From Gnetum montanum (lineage: Eukaryota > Streptophyta > Gnetopsida > Gnetales > Gnetaceae): 64,000 nucleotides of DNA. Shown piece by piece: positions 50,200 through 59,599 of the stretch. The notes under the pieces were generated by a model that did no database searches, was not told the DNA's origin, and saw only the letters and a list, made by a program, of their open reading frames with translations. The translations under genes and the position numbers were made by a program. Location of the stretch: assembly GCA_015680685.1 (NCBI GenBank), contig MNCI01034769.1, forward strand, positions 1,251,948 through 1,315,947, in the 5' to 3' direction. Numbering within the stretch: the stretch's first letter is position 1; every line of letters begins with the position of its first letter.

Positions 50200-50456
50200 G
50201 GTTTCATAACAACTACTAAGATGTCTATGTGACATGAAAAATTAGGATATTGCTTTAGGCTAATTTGGATATCTTTAAATGATCCTACTACATGGACATT
50301 GGATAACACTTTAGGTTTGGGGAATCATTTGGGCTACTAAAGCTTTACATACCTAAAGAGGCATTACATTTATAGTATCTTCTAAATCCATTAGACAGTT
50401 ATGAACATTCTTTCCAAGTATGGCTAAAGTGGTTAGGAAAGGAGGCTGATCCTTCT
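50200..50456 (-). pseudogene. Element C aspartic protease
   Basis: The minus strand reads PPFLTTLAILGKNVHNCLMD, continuing LEDTINVMPLQVCKAL with stops. The first Asp of the active site survives (MDLED) but the Ser-Gly after it is changed. It follows the gag C-terminus and precedes the upstream RNase H. Confidence 0.7.
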
Positions 50457-50519
50457 TGGCCTATTAGTGAAGAATGGATTTATCAAGGATTCTAGCACCA
50501 TCTATGAAATAAACTTATT

Positions 50520-51037
50520 TTTCATTTGTAGGAGTCTAACCTTTATCTCTAGATTTTTTGATCAATCCATGTATAGCTTCTTTTGCTTCCTTAAATTGTA
50601 AAATTTCATACATGGATATGTTGGCCTTAACCCCTTTCAAATCTTCTATAAGATCATAAATTTTCATCTCACTTTTGGGTTGAGGTTGGTTTTGGTTGGA
50701 ATGATTATGGATTTGTAATGATGTTCCAAGCTATTTTTGTTGTTGGGATTTATTATTGTGGCTTTGTTTGCTAGGAGGGACATATGTGTTCCATTTTGGG
50801 TTACTAGAGTTATTCATGATGTCACTCATCTTCCTAAATCGTGCATCTGCAAGGGTAGATCATGACTTATTCAAAATATGCTACTAGTTCATTTTAAGTT
50901 TTACTAGGGATTTCTAGAACTATTAGTGGGGCTTTTTCCTTTGGGTTTTTTTGTAATTCTTATGTGATATCCCCCATATGAGACTTGAAATTTAGGGCAA
51001 GACTTCTTAAAATATTGTATGGTGTTATGTAACCTAC
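50520..51037 (-). pseudogene. Element C gag, C-terminal part
   Basis: Downstream continuation of gag after the T insertion. The minus strand gives MNNSSNPKWNTYVPPSKQSH, an Asn/Gln-rich stretch, then KIYDLIEDLKGVKANISMYE and FKEAKEAIHGLIKKSRDKG. No zinc knuckle was seen. Confidence 0.65.
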
Positions 51038-52217
51038 TATTGATGCATAAATTTTGGATGCACCAACATCACGAACGAAAAAATCATTTTAGGAGACTAT
51101 TGCCTAGGGCACCTCCTGTATGGATGCGAAAACCTAAGAATAGTCTCAGCTAAAGAGGGCTATGTGGCCTTTTCAAAATAGTACAAAAATGGGAATCTTA
51201 ATTGGAATGAGTGTCTTGAATTTAAGAATACAAAAAGTAACCAAAATAAATTTTTCCTACTTCTCAGCTGCTATTTTCATTTACCACTGATCCATTACAA
51301 ATGTTGCTGCAACCAACACTGCTTGTAGCTACTAGAGGAGGGAGAGAGAGAAAAGAGGCTAGATGAGTGGTCTTACTGATGCATCTCTAATGCATAGATA
51401 GAACATGCCCCATTGTTGGCATGAGAGAGAAAAATTTATCCCTATTTGGAAAACCTCGCAATGGATGCACTGCCTAACAAAAATAGAATGGAACTATAGA
51501 ACTCACACCTACAACTATTGTTGTCGACTTCTACAACATCATAGGAGAGAGAGAGAGAGAGAGAGACAACAAGCTACCAAATCCTGCTATCACATTCTAG
51601 TAGACACATTGCTATCTCCATTCCTACATCTGCCACCATCACGGGTCTGCTGCCATCACAATTCTACCATGAAAATGGAAAAAAACCACCACCTCTTGGT
51701 TTCTTGCTAAAATTGATGACTATTGTTCACGTAGCTCTACCACTACTAACTATCACTAGTTCATTTCCAAGAATAAATAAATAGGATGTCACACCTGTCA
51801 TCTATGTGCATCAGCTGCACCGTTGTTGCCTCAAGAAAAATAAAAGAAGAGAAAGAGAAAAAATTGTCATTCACTAGTTTCTTAACCCTTGGAGACCTGC
51901 TATCCATCTGCATGCACCTCAATGGAGAGAAATGTAGCTATTCAAGAAGAGAATCCAATTTGTCAAGGAGGCCATCACTCCCCTTCAGCCCCCTCCCCTC
52001 CTTGATGTCATCTTCATTCTCTACTTTATACTCTCCTACTAGAGACATTTCACCTTCCTACACATTAATCCACCTCCTTGCACACTGGTCCACCTCCCTG
52101 CATGTCAGTTCACCTTCCTACATGTTAACATTACTTGGTAAAATAGTATATGATTTTATAGGATAGTTTTGTTGATCATGGCCCCATGCAATAGCATGGA
52201 TGAGGCTGGCCACAACA
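51038..52217 (-). repeat. Element T 3' LTR
   Basis: Pairs with 52611-53813. Contains an (AG)n run at 51546-51566. Plus-strand frames 51405-51710 and 51786-52166 are low-complexity or random and not genes. Confidence 0.9.
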
Positions 52218-52235
52218 CTTAGCCCCCAAACAGCA
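52218..52235 (-). promoter_or_regulatory. Element T polypurine tract
   Basis: The minus strand reads TGTTTGGGGGCTAAG directly before the 3' LTR. Confidence 0.6.
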
Positions 52236-52585
52236 AATTGCATGCAACTACAAGGAGCAAAAAAACCATAAAATCTTAAAAGAAAAATAATAAAATAAGA
52301 AAAATTTTAAAAAGATAAATTAAAACCACCTAATCCAAGTTAGGACTCATGTAAGGACCACCAAAATCAAAAATTTGAAAATTGAACTAGGAAATGAGGG
52401 GTATAAAAAAAGGTTTTGGTAACAACAATTTTCAAAAAATAGGAAACATAAAAAGGTAGAAAATAAAGGGTCTGAAGACAAAGGTTTTCTTAAAAAATTA
52501 AATAGATTCCATGATAGGATTGGAAAATAAAATAGCCATAAGAAAATGGCAAGAAGAGCTAATAAACAAAAGGTGGAAGAAAAGG

Positions 52586-52604
52586 TGCCCTCCTTCTAGT
52601 GCCA
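52586..52604 (-). promoter_or_regulatory. Element T primer-binding site
   Basis: Minus-strand TGGCACTAGAAGGAGGGCA, seven bases after the 5' LTR end. It differs from the site of C (TGGCGCTAGAAGGAGGGCC) at two positions. Confidence 0.75.
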
Positions 52605-52610
52605 AAAAGG

Positions 52611-53113
52611 TGTTGATGCATAAATTTTGGATGCACCAACATTCGGAAAGAAAAACTCAGTTTAGAAGACTATTACCTAGGGTGCCTCCCATATGGGTAT
52701 AGAAACCCAAAAATAGTCTTAGCTAGAGAGGGCTATGTGGCCTTTTAAAAATAGTAAAAAATGAAAATTTTAATTGAAACAAGTGTCTCGAATTAAAAAA
52801 TACAAAAGGTAACCAAAATAAATTTTCCCTCCTTCTTACCTACTACCGTTGTTCACCGCTAATCCGTTGCAAACACTGCCACAACAAACACTACCTATAG
52901 TTGTCAAAGAAAGGAAAGAGAGAGGAGAGCCTAGATGAAGGAGCCCACTAATGCATCTCTAATGCATAGATAGAACATGCCCCATCACTAGCACGAGAGA
53001 GAGAAATTTATCCCTGTTTGGATAACCTCACCGTGGATGCACCGCCCACCAAAAATAGAACAAAAGTGTAGAACCCGCACTTGCAACTACTGCTATCAAC
53101 TACTACAACACCA

Positions 53114-53159
<46 letters not shown>

Positions 53160-53813
53160 AAGCTGCCAAATCCCGTTATCATGTGCCAATAGTCACATTG
53201 TTGTCTTTAGTCCTACATCTACTGTCATCATGGGTTTTCCATGAAAAGGAAAAAGAAAAACTCCACCTCTTAGTTTCATATTGACATTGTTGACCGTCAT
53301 TCACATAGCTCTATCACTACTAACTATCGCTGGTCTGTTGCCAAGAATAAAGAAACAGGATTTTGGAACCTATCTGCTATGCCTGTCAGCTACACCAATG
53401 TTACCCCAAGAAAAATAAGAGAAGAGAGAGAGAGAGAATCATCATTCACTATCTTCTCAGCCACTGAAGACCCCCCCCCCCCCCCCCCCCATCCATCTGT
53501 GTGCACCTCAATGAAGAGAGACGCAACTGTTCGAGAAGAGAGCCCAATTTGTTAAGAAGGCCCTAGCTCCTCCCTCCTTCACATCATCTTCATTCTCTAC
53601 TTTATAGCTACCTACTAGTGACATTTCACCTCCTGGCATGTCGGTCCACCTTCTTGCATGTTAGTCCACCTCCCCACATGTTGATTCACATTCCCACACA
53701 TTCCTCCATCTTCTCGCACATTAACATTGCTTGGTGAAATGGTATATGATTTTACAAGATAATTTTGTTAATCATGGCCCTATGCAATAGCATGGGCAAG
53801 GTTGGCCACAACA
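52611..53813 (-). repeat. Element T 5' LTR
   Basis: Pairs with 51038-52217. Contains an (AG)n run of more than 40 bases at about 53116-53157 and a run of 20 or more C at 53467-53490, both expanded relative to the partner LTR. Confidence 0.9.
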
Positions 53814-53818
53814 CCTAC

Positions 53819-54888
53819 ATTATTCGCTAAGAGCTACTTCTCCTAGGTTTCCATTTCTCATTATATTGATATCTTTTTTTAACATTGTTGTGTTTAAGTT
53901 TAATCACTTCATTACAAAGCTTTTGTAAGATGGTTAAGACTTGGTTCATTAGAGGTTGATTCTTAACTTTAAGCAAGTTGAAGGCTTGTGTTGTCTCAAA
54001 GTTGGGCATAGAGGGTATGGAAGAAGGATTGATAATAGATTTAAATTAAGGCCTTTGATTTATCTCATTTAGGCCAAGGTTTTGAAGAAATAAAGAAGAG
54101 GAACCATTTGTACTTTGAATATTTCATAGAGAGTTGAGGATTGAAGGATTATTTTGAAAAAGATTCAAGACTCTTGGGGTTTGGGAACCTAAGCCAAGAG
54201 TTTTGAATTGGGATTGTAAAGAGTTTGTGAGAGTGATTTGTTCAAGTTTGACTACTTTGGACATCGCTCCTTACAAGTCAATGATATTAGAATCAGATTT
54301 GATTGCATATGCGAAGAAAGGATCAATGGTCGAGAGGAAAAAGTTTAAGATTCCTTCTGGTTATGGTTGCATCTCACTAGGAACATAAGACAATTATTGG
54401 AGGAACCTTAAATTGTAATTTCTGCTTGTTTCTCCAATAAGCTTTTGGAGGCTAGTAAAGTTACTAGAAGCTATAGCGAGGCTAGTAAATTTTTCAAATT
54501 GAGAGAAGAAATGTGATTTGAAGTCATTCTAGGTTAATATTGATGAATTAGGTAGGATTAGAAACCCTTAAGTTGTAGTGCCTCAGAAGGCGATGACAAA
54601 AGACCTACATGCCCTATCATGTTGAACTATGTTGTGGATGCATAATGTCTTGAAATTCTAAAGATAGAAAGGAAAATATGTTGAAGAGGTTTTGGAATTA
54701 AGTTGAAGTTTTGAAAGTTGAAGGGGTTGTTGAACAAAGGTTCGGTAGAAGGGTTTTCCAGGTTTGAAGAATGTAAGGACTTAGATCTAGATCTTGTAGG
54801 GGATATGACTTGGAAATTGACTAGCTAAGAAGTTTTATCTTGTTGTTTTCCTAGTTTGAGGCCTAAGAGTTTCACTAGGTTCAACCAT
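53819..54888 (-). pseudogene. Element C gag, N-terminal part
   Basis: Starts at an ATG at 54888 (MVEPSETLRPQTRKTTR), about 150 bases after the primer-binding site, and continues with ASQFPSHIP, FEKFTSLAIASSNFTSLQKL, PFFAYAIKSDSNIIDLEGAM, VVKLEQITLTNSLQSQFKTL and MPNFETTQAFNLLKVKNQPL, to the T insertion at 53814-53818. It has in-frame stops. The gag call rests on position and on continuity with 50520-51037. Confidence 0.65.
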
Positions 54889-55034
54889 AAACTAAGTTAA
54901 CAACAAAAGAGAGATTTTTTAAAAAATTTAATTTTTAATTAAAGTAGGAAAGAAAGAAAATAAAGAAAATTGAAACTAATGATAAGATAATAAAGGAAGA
55001 GGAATGAAAACTACTTGAGAAAAATCATAATGGT

Positions 55035-55053
55035 GGCCCTCCTTCTAGCGCCA
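55035..55053 (-). promoter_or_regulatory. Element C primer-binding site
   Basis: Minus-strand TGGCGCTAGAAGGAGGGCC, nine bases after the LTR end. It is the best preserved of three related sites in the window (C, D, T). The tRNA was not identified; it is not the tRNA-Asp type used by B. Confidence 0.75.
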
Positions 55054-55062
55054 GAAAGGGGG

Positions 55063-57386
55063 TGTTGATGTGAAAATTTAGACCATGAGGCAAACTAATG
55101 AAAAACACCCCTGAAGTGCAGCTATTGCCTAGGGCACCTTACTTATGGGCATAGCTAGCCCAAGAATAGTCTCGAGTGGAAGAGAAACGTAATTGATAAT
55201 TTTGACAAAACTTAAAATATAAAAGTAGAACAAAAATATTAAAGATGGAATATATTAAATTAAAATAATCGAAGTCAACACTTCATCAACATGAATGAGT
55301 AATATATCAAGATAGAGAAAACAAAAGGGAGGTGTAGGGGGAATGTACACTTAGCGGACTATTCATTAATCCATACACTTTGGTGGTTCTACATCTCCTC
55401 CTGGAAGTACTCATGATATGACTAGATGGCCCAGGTTAGGTGCTTAGTTCAACCCTCTAGCTCTTGCAGGTGGCCAATCATTACCTCCTTCCTTGTCATG
55501 ACACTTCCCCAACCTTTCTCCTAATCCTTTTCATGGTCAAACTCAAGGGAAAGTCTATCATCTTCTTCCTCAAGCCAATTTGAGGTTGGGGTAGGGCTAG
55601 GGCTATGGTAAGATAAAGGGATGTAATATGTGAAGAGAAGATGAGAGGAGAAAAGGAAAAATAGGTCTTTTGTTGATTGTTGGCCCTTTGCTAGTTTCTC
55701 CTTAATTATCTTCTTGTTGCTTGAAGAGGCTTTTTATAAAGCTTCCTTCTGCTCCTCTTCTGGGAGGGAGGAAGAGAAATTGGCCATGTGCCCATCCACG
55801 TGGTTGCCGCGGTTGCCATGCATAACCTCTTTTGCCAAGTGTGATAGTACAGAGATTTTTCAAATCTCTTTGGTGATTTAGATCTTAGCCTTCTCCATGT
55901 GTAACACGTGTTAAATAAAAATTAAAAAACTGAGAATATCTATAATCATAAATTAAGCAAAAAAAAAAAGCATATCTTTATATATATAATTTTTATATTT
56001 TCTTTAATTTTTTATCATTACAATTGGGGTTGCCTGTAAGTGGTGTGCTCGTAGTGACATGGTTCAATACGGTAAAGACAGCAAGGCTATGCAATAGTAG
56101 AGGAATTGGAGCTGAGGTTGGTAGGGGTGACACAGTAGGAAGAGAGCAGCATGATGGAGTAGGCAGCTAGTGGCACGGCGTGGACGGTAGCAAGGTGGCT
56201 GGCAGCAGTGCCGAGGGTTTCAACGTTTTGGCCCTCGCGCCGCACCATTGAACTACAGGAATGAAGTTGCTGGTGAGATAGTGAGAGGACGCATTGCAGG
56301 CGCGGGACAAAAAAGGGATGTGGACGGACGCGATGGAAGGTTTCCTGCCGCACATGAAGGTTTCCTGTCGCCATGCGGGTTAAAGGCATAGGGCAGCGAT
56401 GGTCCAAACGGCAGCCACGGTTCATCGTACAGCGGCGGCAGGCAGCAGGTAAATAGGAGCCCAGCAGTGACGCACATGGGAGGGAATGATGGGAGGCTGA
56501 ACTGCGTGAAAGTCATGGCAGGCACACGTAGCAGAATGGCAGAGGATTTCCATAGCGCAGCGTAGCAAAGGGTGGCATGGGGGCTGCAGCTCCCGATGGT
56601 AGGGGCCTATAAGGCAGCACTGCCGGACTACAGAGATGGGTAGGGGTGGACGTAGTGGAGGGCAGTGGCAGTGAAGGTTTGCTATGGCAGATCAAGGCTA
56701 CGTGGAGGTGCAAGACGAGGAGAAGCAGTAGGGTTCATGCGGAAAAAAGGCGCGGCAATCAGCGGGATGCAGAGACGCAGCAAGAGGATGCAGATAGTGA
56801 GCAATGGGGAAGTATGGCAGTTTGGCTGCAGTGCCTTGTGAGGCGTGTTGCAGGACAGGTGCGAGCTACTGTGAGGTCGGTGTGAATGGGCGATGAGAAA
56901 GGCACGGATGCTGTCACTAGGGTTTATTGAAATAAAAAAAATTGCACGCTATGGTTATTAGAATTACTAGCAAATATTGATTTGAAATTTGCAAGTTATC
57001 AAGAACCTAACCAAATGCAGAGGTACTTCTTTCCCTCCGAAGTATCCGAATATGTAATGCCGCGGGCAAAATGGCAATAGCATTGATGGCAGGCATTACG
57101 GCAGCAACGGGAGCAGCACTGCTGTGGATAGTGGCAGTCAATTGGATTTTATTTTCAGTCATGATTTATTTTGTTTTATGTAGTTAACAGCCAGTTAGGA
57201 CTTAAGGTTTTGTTCCTATTTACGGGTCATGTTGGTGTCAATGAGAGCAAGTATGTTCTAGTTAAAAGTATGTGGTCATGGACTCCACATTAAAGTATGT
57301 GGTCCCATGTTAACAACCAATTAGGACTTAAGGTTTTGTTATTATTGAAGATAAGGCCCTATTTACAGGTGATGTTGGTGTCAACA
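55063..57386 (-). repeat. Element C 5' LTR (CpG-rich copy, without element B)
   Basis: Aligns with 4556-5525 plus 24145-25768. It carries the unoccupied B target: GCATATCTTTATATATAT at 55971 onwards, with one CATAT. The interval 56041-56880 has 43 CpG by my count, against 4 in 24181-25380 of the partner. Open minus-strand frames at 56087-56713 are a result of high GC and not genes. Near its outer end a segment of about 127 bases is duplicated (57184-57310 and 57311-57440). Confidence 0.85.
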
Positions 57387-57440
57387 AGTACATTTTGTGA
57401 GAGCAAGTATGTTTTAGTTAAAAGTATGTGGTCAAAGCAT
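57184..57440. repeat. Tandem duplication across the outer edge of element C
   Basis: Two units, each with TTAGGACTTAAGGTTTTGTT, GATGTTGGTGTCAA-like LTR end sequence and GAGAGCAAGTATGTT of the flank. The first unit lacks about 12 bases at the LTR/flank joint. The copy spans LTR and flank, so it arose after insertion. Confidence 0.75.
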
Positions 57441-57889
57441 GGACTCCTATCCCATGTTAAAAGTATTTGATTGGATGACATTAAAGTCATTTTTTAAATT
57501 TCTTTAATAAAGTGTTTCTATGGGACCTAGGACGACATATGGTTGATAATGGTCATCAAAGATGTATGAGGTAGCACAATTGGCATGCATAGTAGTTCAC
57601 GGATAACCTATCCGAGATAATTCCATGCATCCTATACTAGAATAAGTAATAATAGAGTCAAAGTTAAAAATTAATATAAAAAATAATTATTTCTGTCAAT
57701 CAATCCCTATTGTGATGCTTAAATGTTGATTTTCCATTCTTGTTGAACTAAATTGAGTCCAAGATTTAAATTAATTATTTTATTTAAAAATAAAAGTAAT
57801 CAACTTTAAAATTTAAAAAATAAATTATAAAATAAAAAAACACATCCACAACACAAGGATTGATTTAAAAAATAATTACCAAGAATTTA
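57441..57889. other. Flank between element C and remnant F, no gene
   Basis: AT-rich sequence without protein signal. The junction with F lies near 57890. Confidence 0.5.
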
Positions 57890-58385
57890 GCTACTTCAAT
57901 TTGGGGTTTAGCTACCTCTGCGGCTATCTTCTAGGCTTCATGGTTGGGTCGGTGTGGATAAGATGCTAGCATATCCTTGGATCGATTCATGTTAGCTCTG
58001 GATATGATCAAGCAAAGGCTGTTGACAATTTGTTTATCACCTTCAACAATTTTTCTCTTTGTTCAGGAGCAAGTTTGGCATTAATTATGACCAATTTACC
58101 ATTCTTTAAAAATGCATATTCCATTCTGACTAATAAATTTTTTAGTTCTAAAGGCTCCTACTTGAAGTGATCAGGGATTTCCAACTCTCCCCAACAATTA
58201 TCATCATCTTCATTAGAGATCTGGGAATGAACTTGTTCAATTTTGTTCATGCCTTCAACATATGCACATGTTAGGCTCTCAATTGGCTCCATGCATAATG
58301 TGCTACTATCTGAATCAGCTATCATCCATTGGGTGCCCTCCTATTTTATGGCTGCTACATATAGACATTTCTGAATATTGACCTC
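57890..58385 (-). pseudogene. Remnant F: protease-RT connector, truncated
   Basis: Homologous to about 14060-14460 of B on the same strand (shared phrases around ACCATTCTTTAAAAATGCAT). It breaks off before the RT fingers, so F lost its RT, RNase H, integrase and 3' part. Confidence 0.65.
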
Positions 58386-58826
58386 TTATGCACATTGATT
58401 GCATGTTTTAATGTATGTGCTCTTGATTGACCAAATCTTTTGCATACAATTCCACCCATTATTGTTGTATGAAATACATGGAATATGCTTCTTCTTTATC
58501 TTTCCTAGCTCATTTTCCTTGGATATTTCTAAAGACAGGTTTCTTATACACATACATGTATCGACTATGCTTGACCAAGCCCTTCCCATATTGATGGAGT
58601 AGTCACTTTTGTAGTTGTTCACTTTGATCACTAGAAAATTAGCAAGATAGGACCATCCAAAAATTTTGGTCACAATGTCCTCTATTAATCCCAGAGGGAT
58701 AGTAATCAACTGATCTACTAATTCTAGATGAATGTTACTCTTCTTAAGAGGTGGTAGGTTCCAAGCCTTGTACATGTCATGGGAGATAAGATTAACTCTG
58801 GAACCAAAGTAAGAAGAGCTTTGCAT
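58386..58826 (-). pseudogene. Remnant F protease
   Basis: Open frame with FGSRVNLISHDMYKAWNLPP, LVDQLITIPLGLIEDIVTKI, FLVIKVNNYKSDYSINMGRA and LSLEISKENELGK. The expected Asp of the Asp-x-Gly-Ser site is missing because the frame breaks there: upstream EPCKALL is in another frame, one base off. It matches the B protease nearly throughout. Confidence 0.75.
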
Positions 58827-59599
58827 GGCTCATGTCCATCAATCTGTAGATAGATAGGTGGATTAGATATTTTTGTAGGAAGACTGCCAACCTTAATCTA
58901 GTCAAAAATAGCATGAGTTAACATTATAGTGTAGATCCAAGGTAACACTTATTTTGAAGGGCACTCGAAGATGTTTGATGCAGAGGATGAGGGTGCTAGA
59001 GATGCAGCTCACTCAACCAGACTAGGTTGTGAGGGCTGTATAGGACTACTAGGTTAGAAGAAGGGTCTTTCCCTAGATTGATTATCCAAACCACTTAGTT
59101 AAAAAATGGGTTGTGAGTGTATAGCCCTCATAGCATTTTGTTGTCGTGGCTATGAAGAAATATCATCCTACATGGACAGAGTAGGAGGTAACTAGTTTGA
59201 AGGTGGAGGTGTATGTGTAGAGGAATGTAGACAATGGTATGGATACAAATATGGGTTTTTCCCTCAAGTAGATGATGAATGCGTTTGATGGTACTCATGA
59301 GAGTAATAGTGATGTTGGAATGATGCATGATTTGCAAAACTCCTAGGGGAGACAAGCTACTGAACATAGTGCCTAGATGGATCAGGTTGCCTATAAGGGT
59401 ACTACTACCTTGGTGATGGCATTCCCCATGATTGTAGTTAGTACCATTGTGGGTACTGTTCATAATGTTGTGGAGGAGTTCCACTTGGTTAGTAAGCTTG
59501 TTGCTATTGGTGGAACTACCTTTGACTACCTTGAGGTTAAGGCAATCATCTTGGAGCTTGCCTACAGGCTAGGCAAGGATTCAATGCATATACTCTAGA

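Larger units (their letters stand above)
51038..53813 (-). mobile_element. Element T: short non-autonomous LTR element (TRIM/LARD-like) inserted in C gag
   Basis: Two direct LTRs of 1180 bp (51038-52217) and 1203 bp (52611-53813) flank only 393 bp of internal DNA. Ends are TGTTG/CAACA, with the first base pair group decayed to TATTG at 51038. A perfect 5-bp duplication CCTAC lies at 51033-51037 and 53814-53818. A primer site (52586-52604) and a purine tract (52218-52235) fix the minus orientation. It codes for nothing. Its LTR shares a core with C's LTR (the stretch around CTATTGCCTAGGGCACCT and AAGAATAGTCTC), and the primer site is almost the same, so a C-related element could have mobilised it. 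In the first 131 aligned bases I count about 21 LTR differences, 16 of them transitions. Confidence 0.92.
4556..57386 (-). mobile_element. Element C: outer LTR retrotransposon (Ty3/gypsy) holding three nested elements
   Basis: The two LTR copies (4556-25768, split by B, and 55063-57386) are homologous, lie in direct orientation, begin TGTTGA on the minus strand and end CATCAACA. A primer-binding-type site (TGGCGCTAGAAGGAGGGCC) follows the 5' LTR, and a purine-rich tract precedes the 3' LTR. Gag, protease, archaeal-type RNase H, RT, RNase H and integrase remnants run between them on the same strand. The flanking pentamers are ATTAC (4551-4555) and AGTAC (57387-57391), a 4 of 5 match. Removing B, D and T with one target duplication each leaves about 12.0 kb. 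All reading frames are broken. The imperfect duplication leaves some doubt that both LTRs come from a single insertion. Confidence 0.8.

Noticed and set aside
53081-53284. ORF with an Arg-Glu repeat
   Set aside because: It is the translation of an (AG)n microsatellite in the T LTR.
53467-53490. C homopolymer as an assembly gap or error
   Set aside because: It could be a sequencing artefact, but C runs also occur at 1416-1428 and 45112-45136, and the flanking LTR alignment continues normally.
56087-56713. Several overlapping minus-strand ORFs of 60-112 codons in GC-rich DNA
   Set aside because: They lie inside the C LTR, overlap one another in different frames, are rich in Pro/Ser/His/Arg, and have no counterpart in the other LTR copy.
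59377-59598. Plus-strand ORF opposite remnant F
   Set aside because: It is the complement of the gag-protease linker of F and has no independent support.
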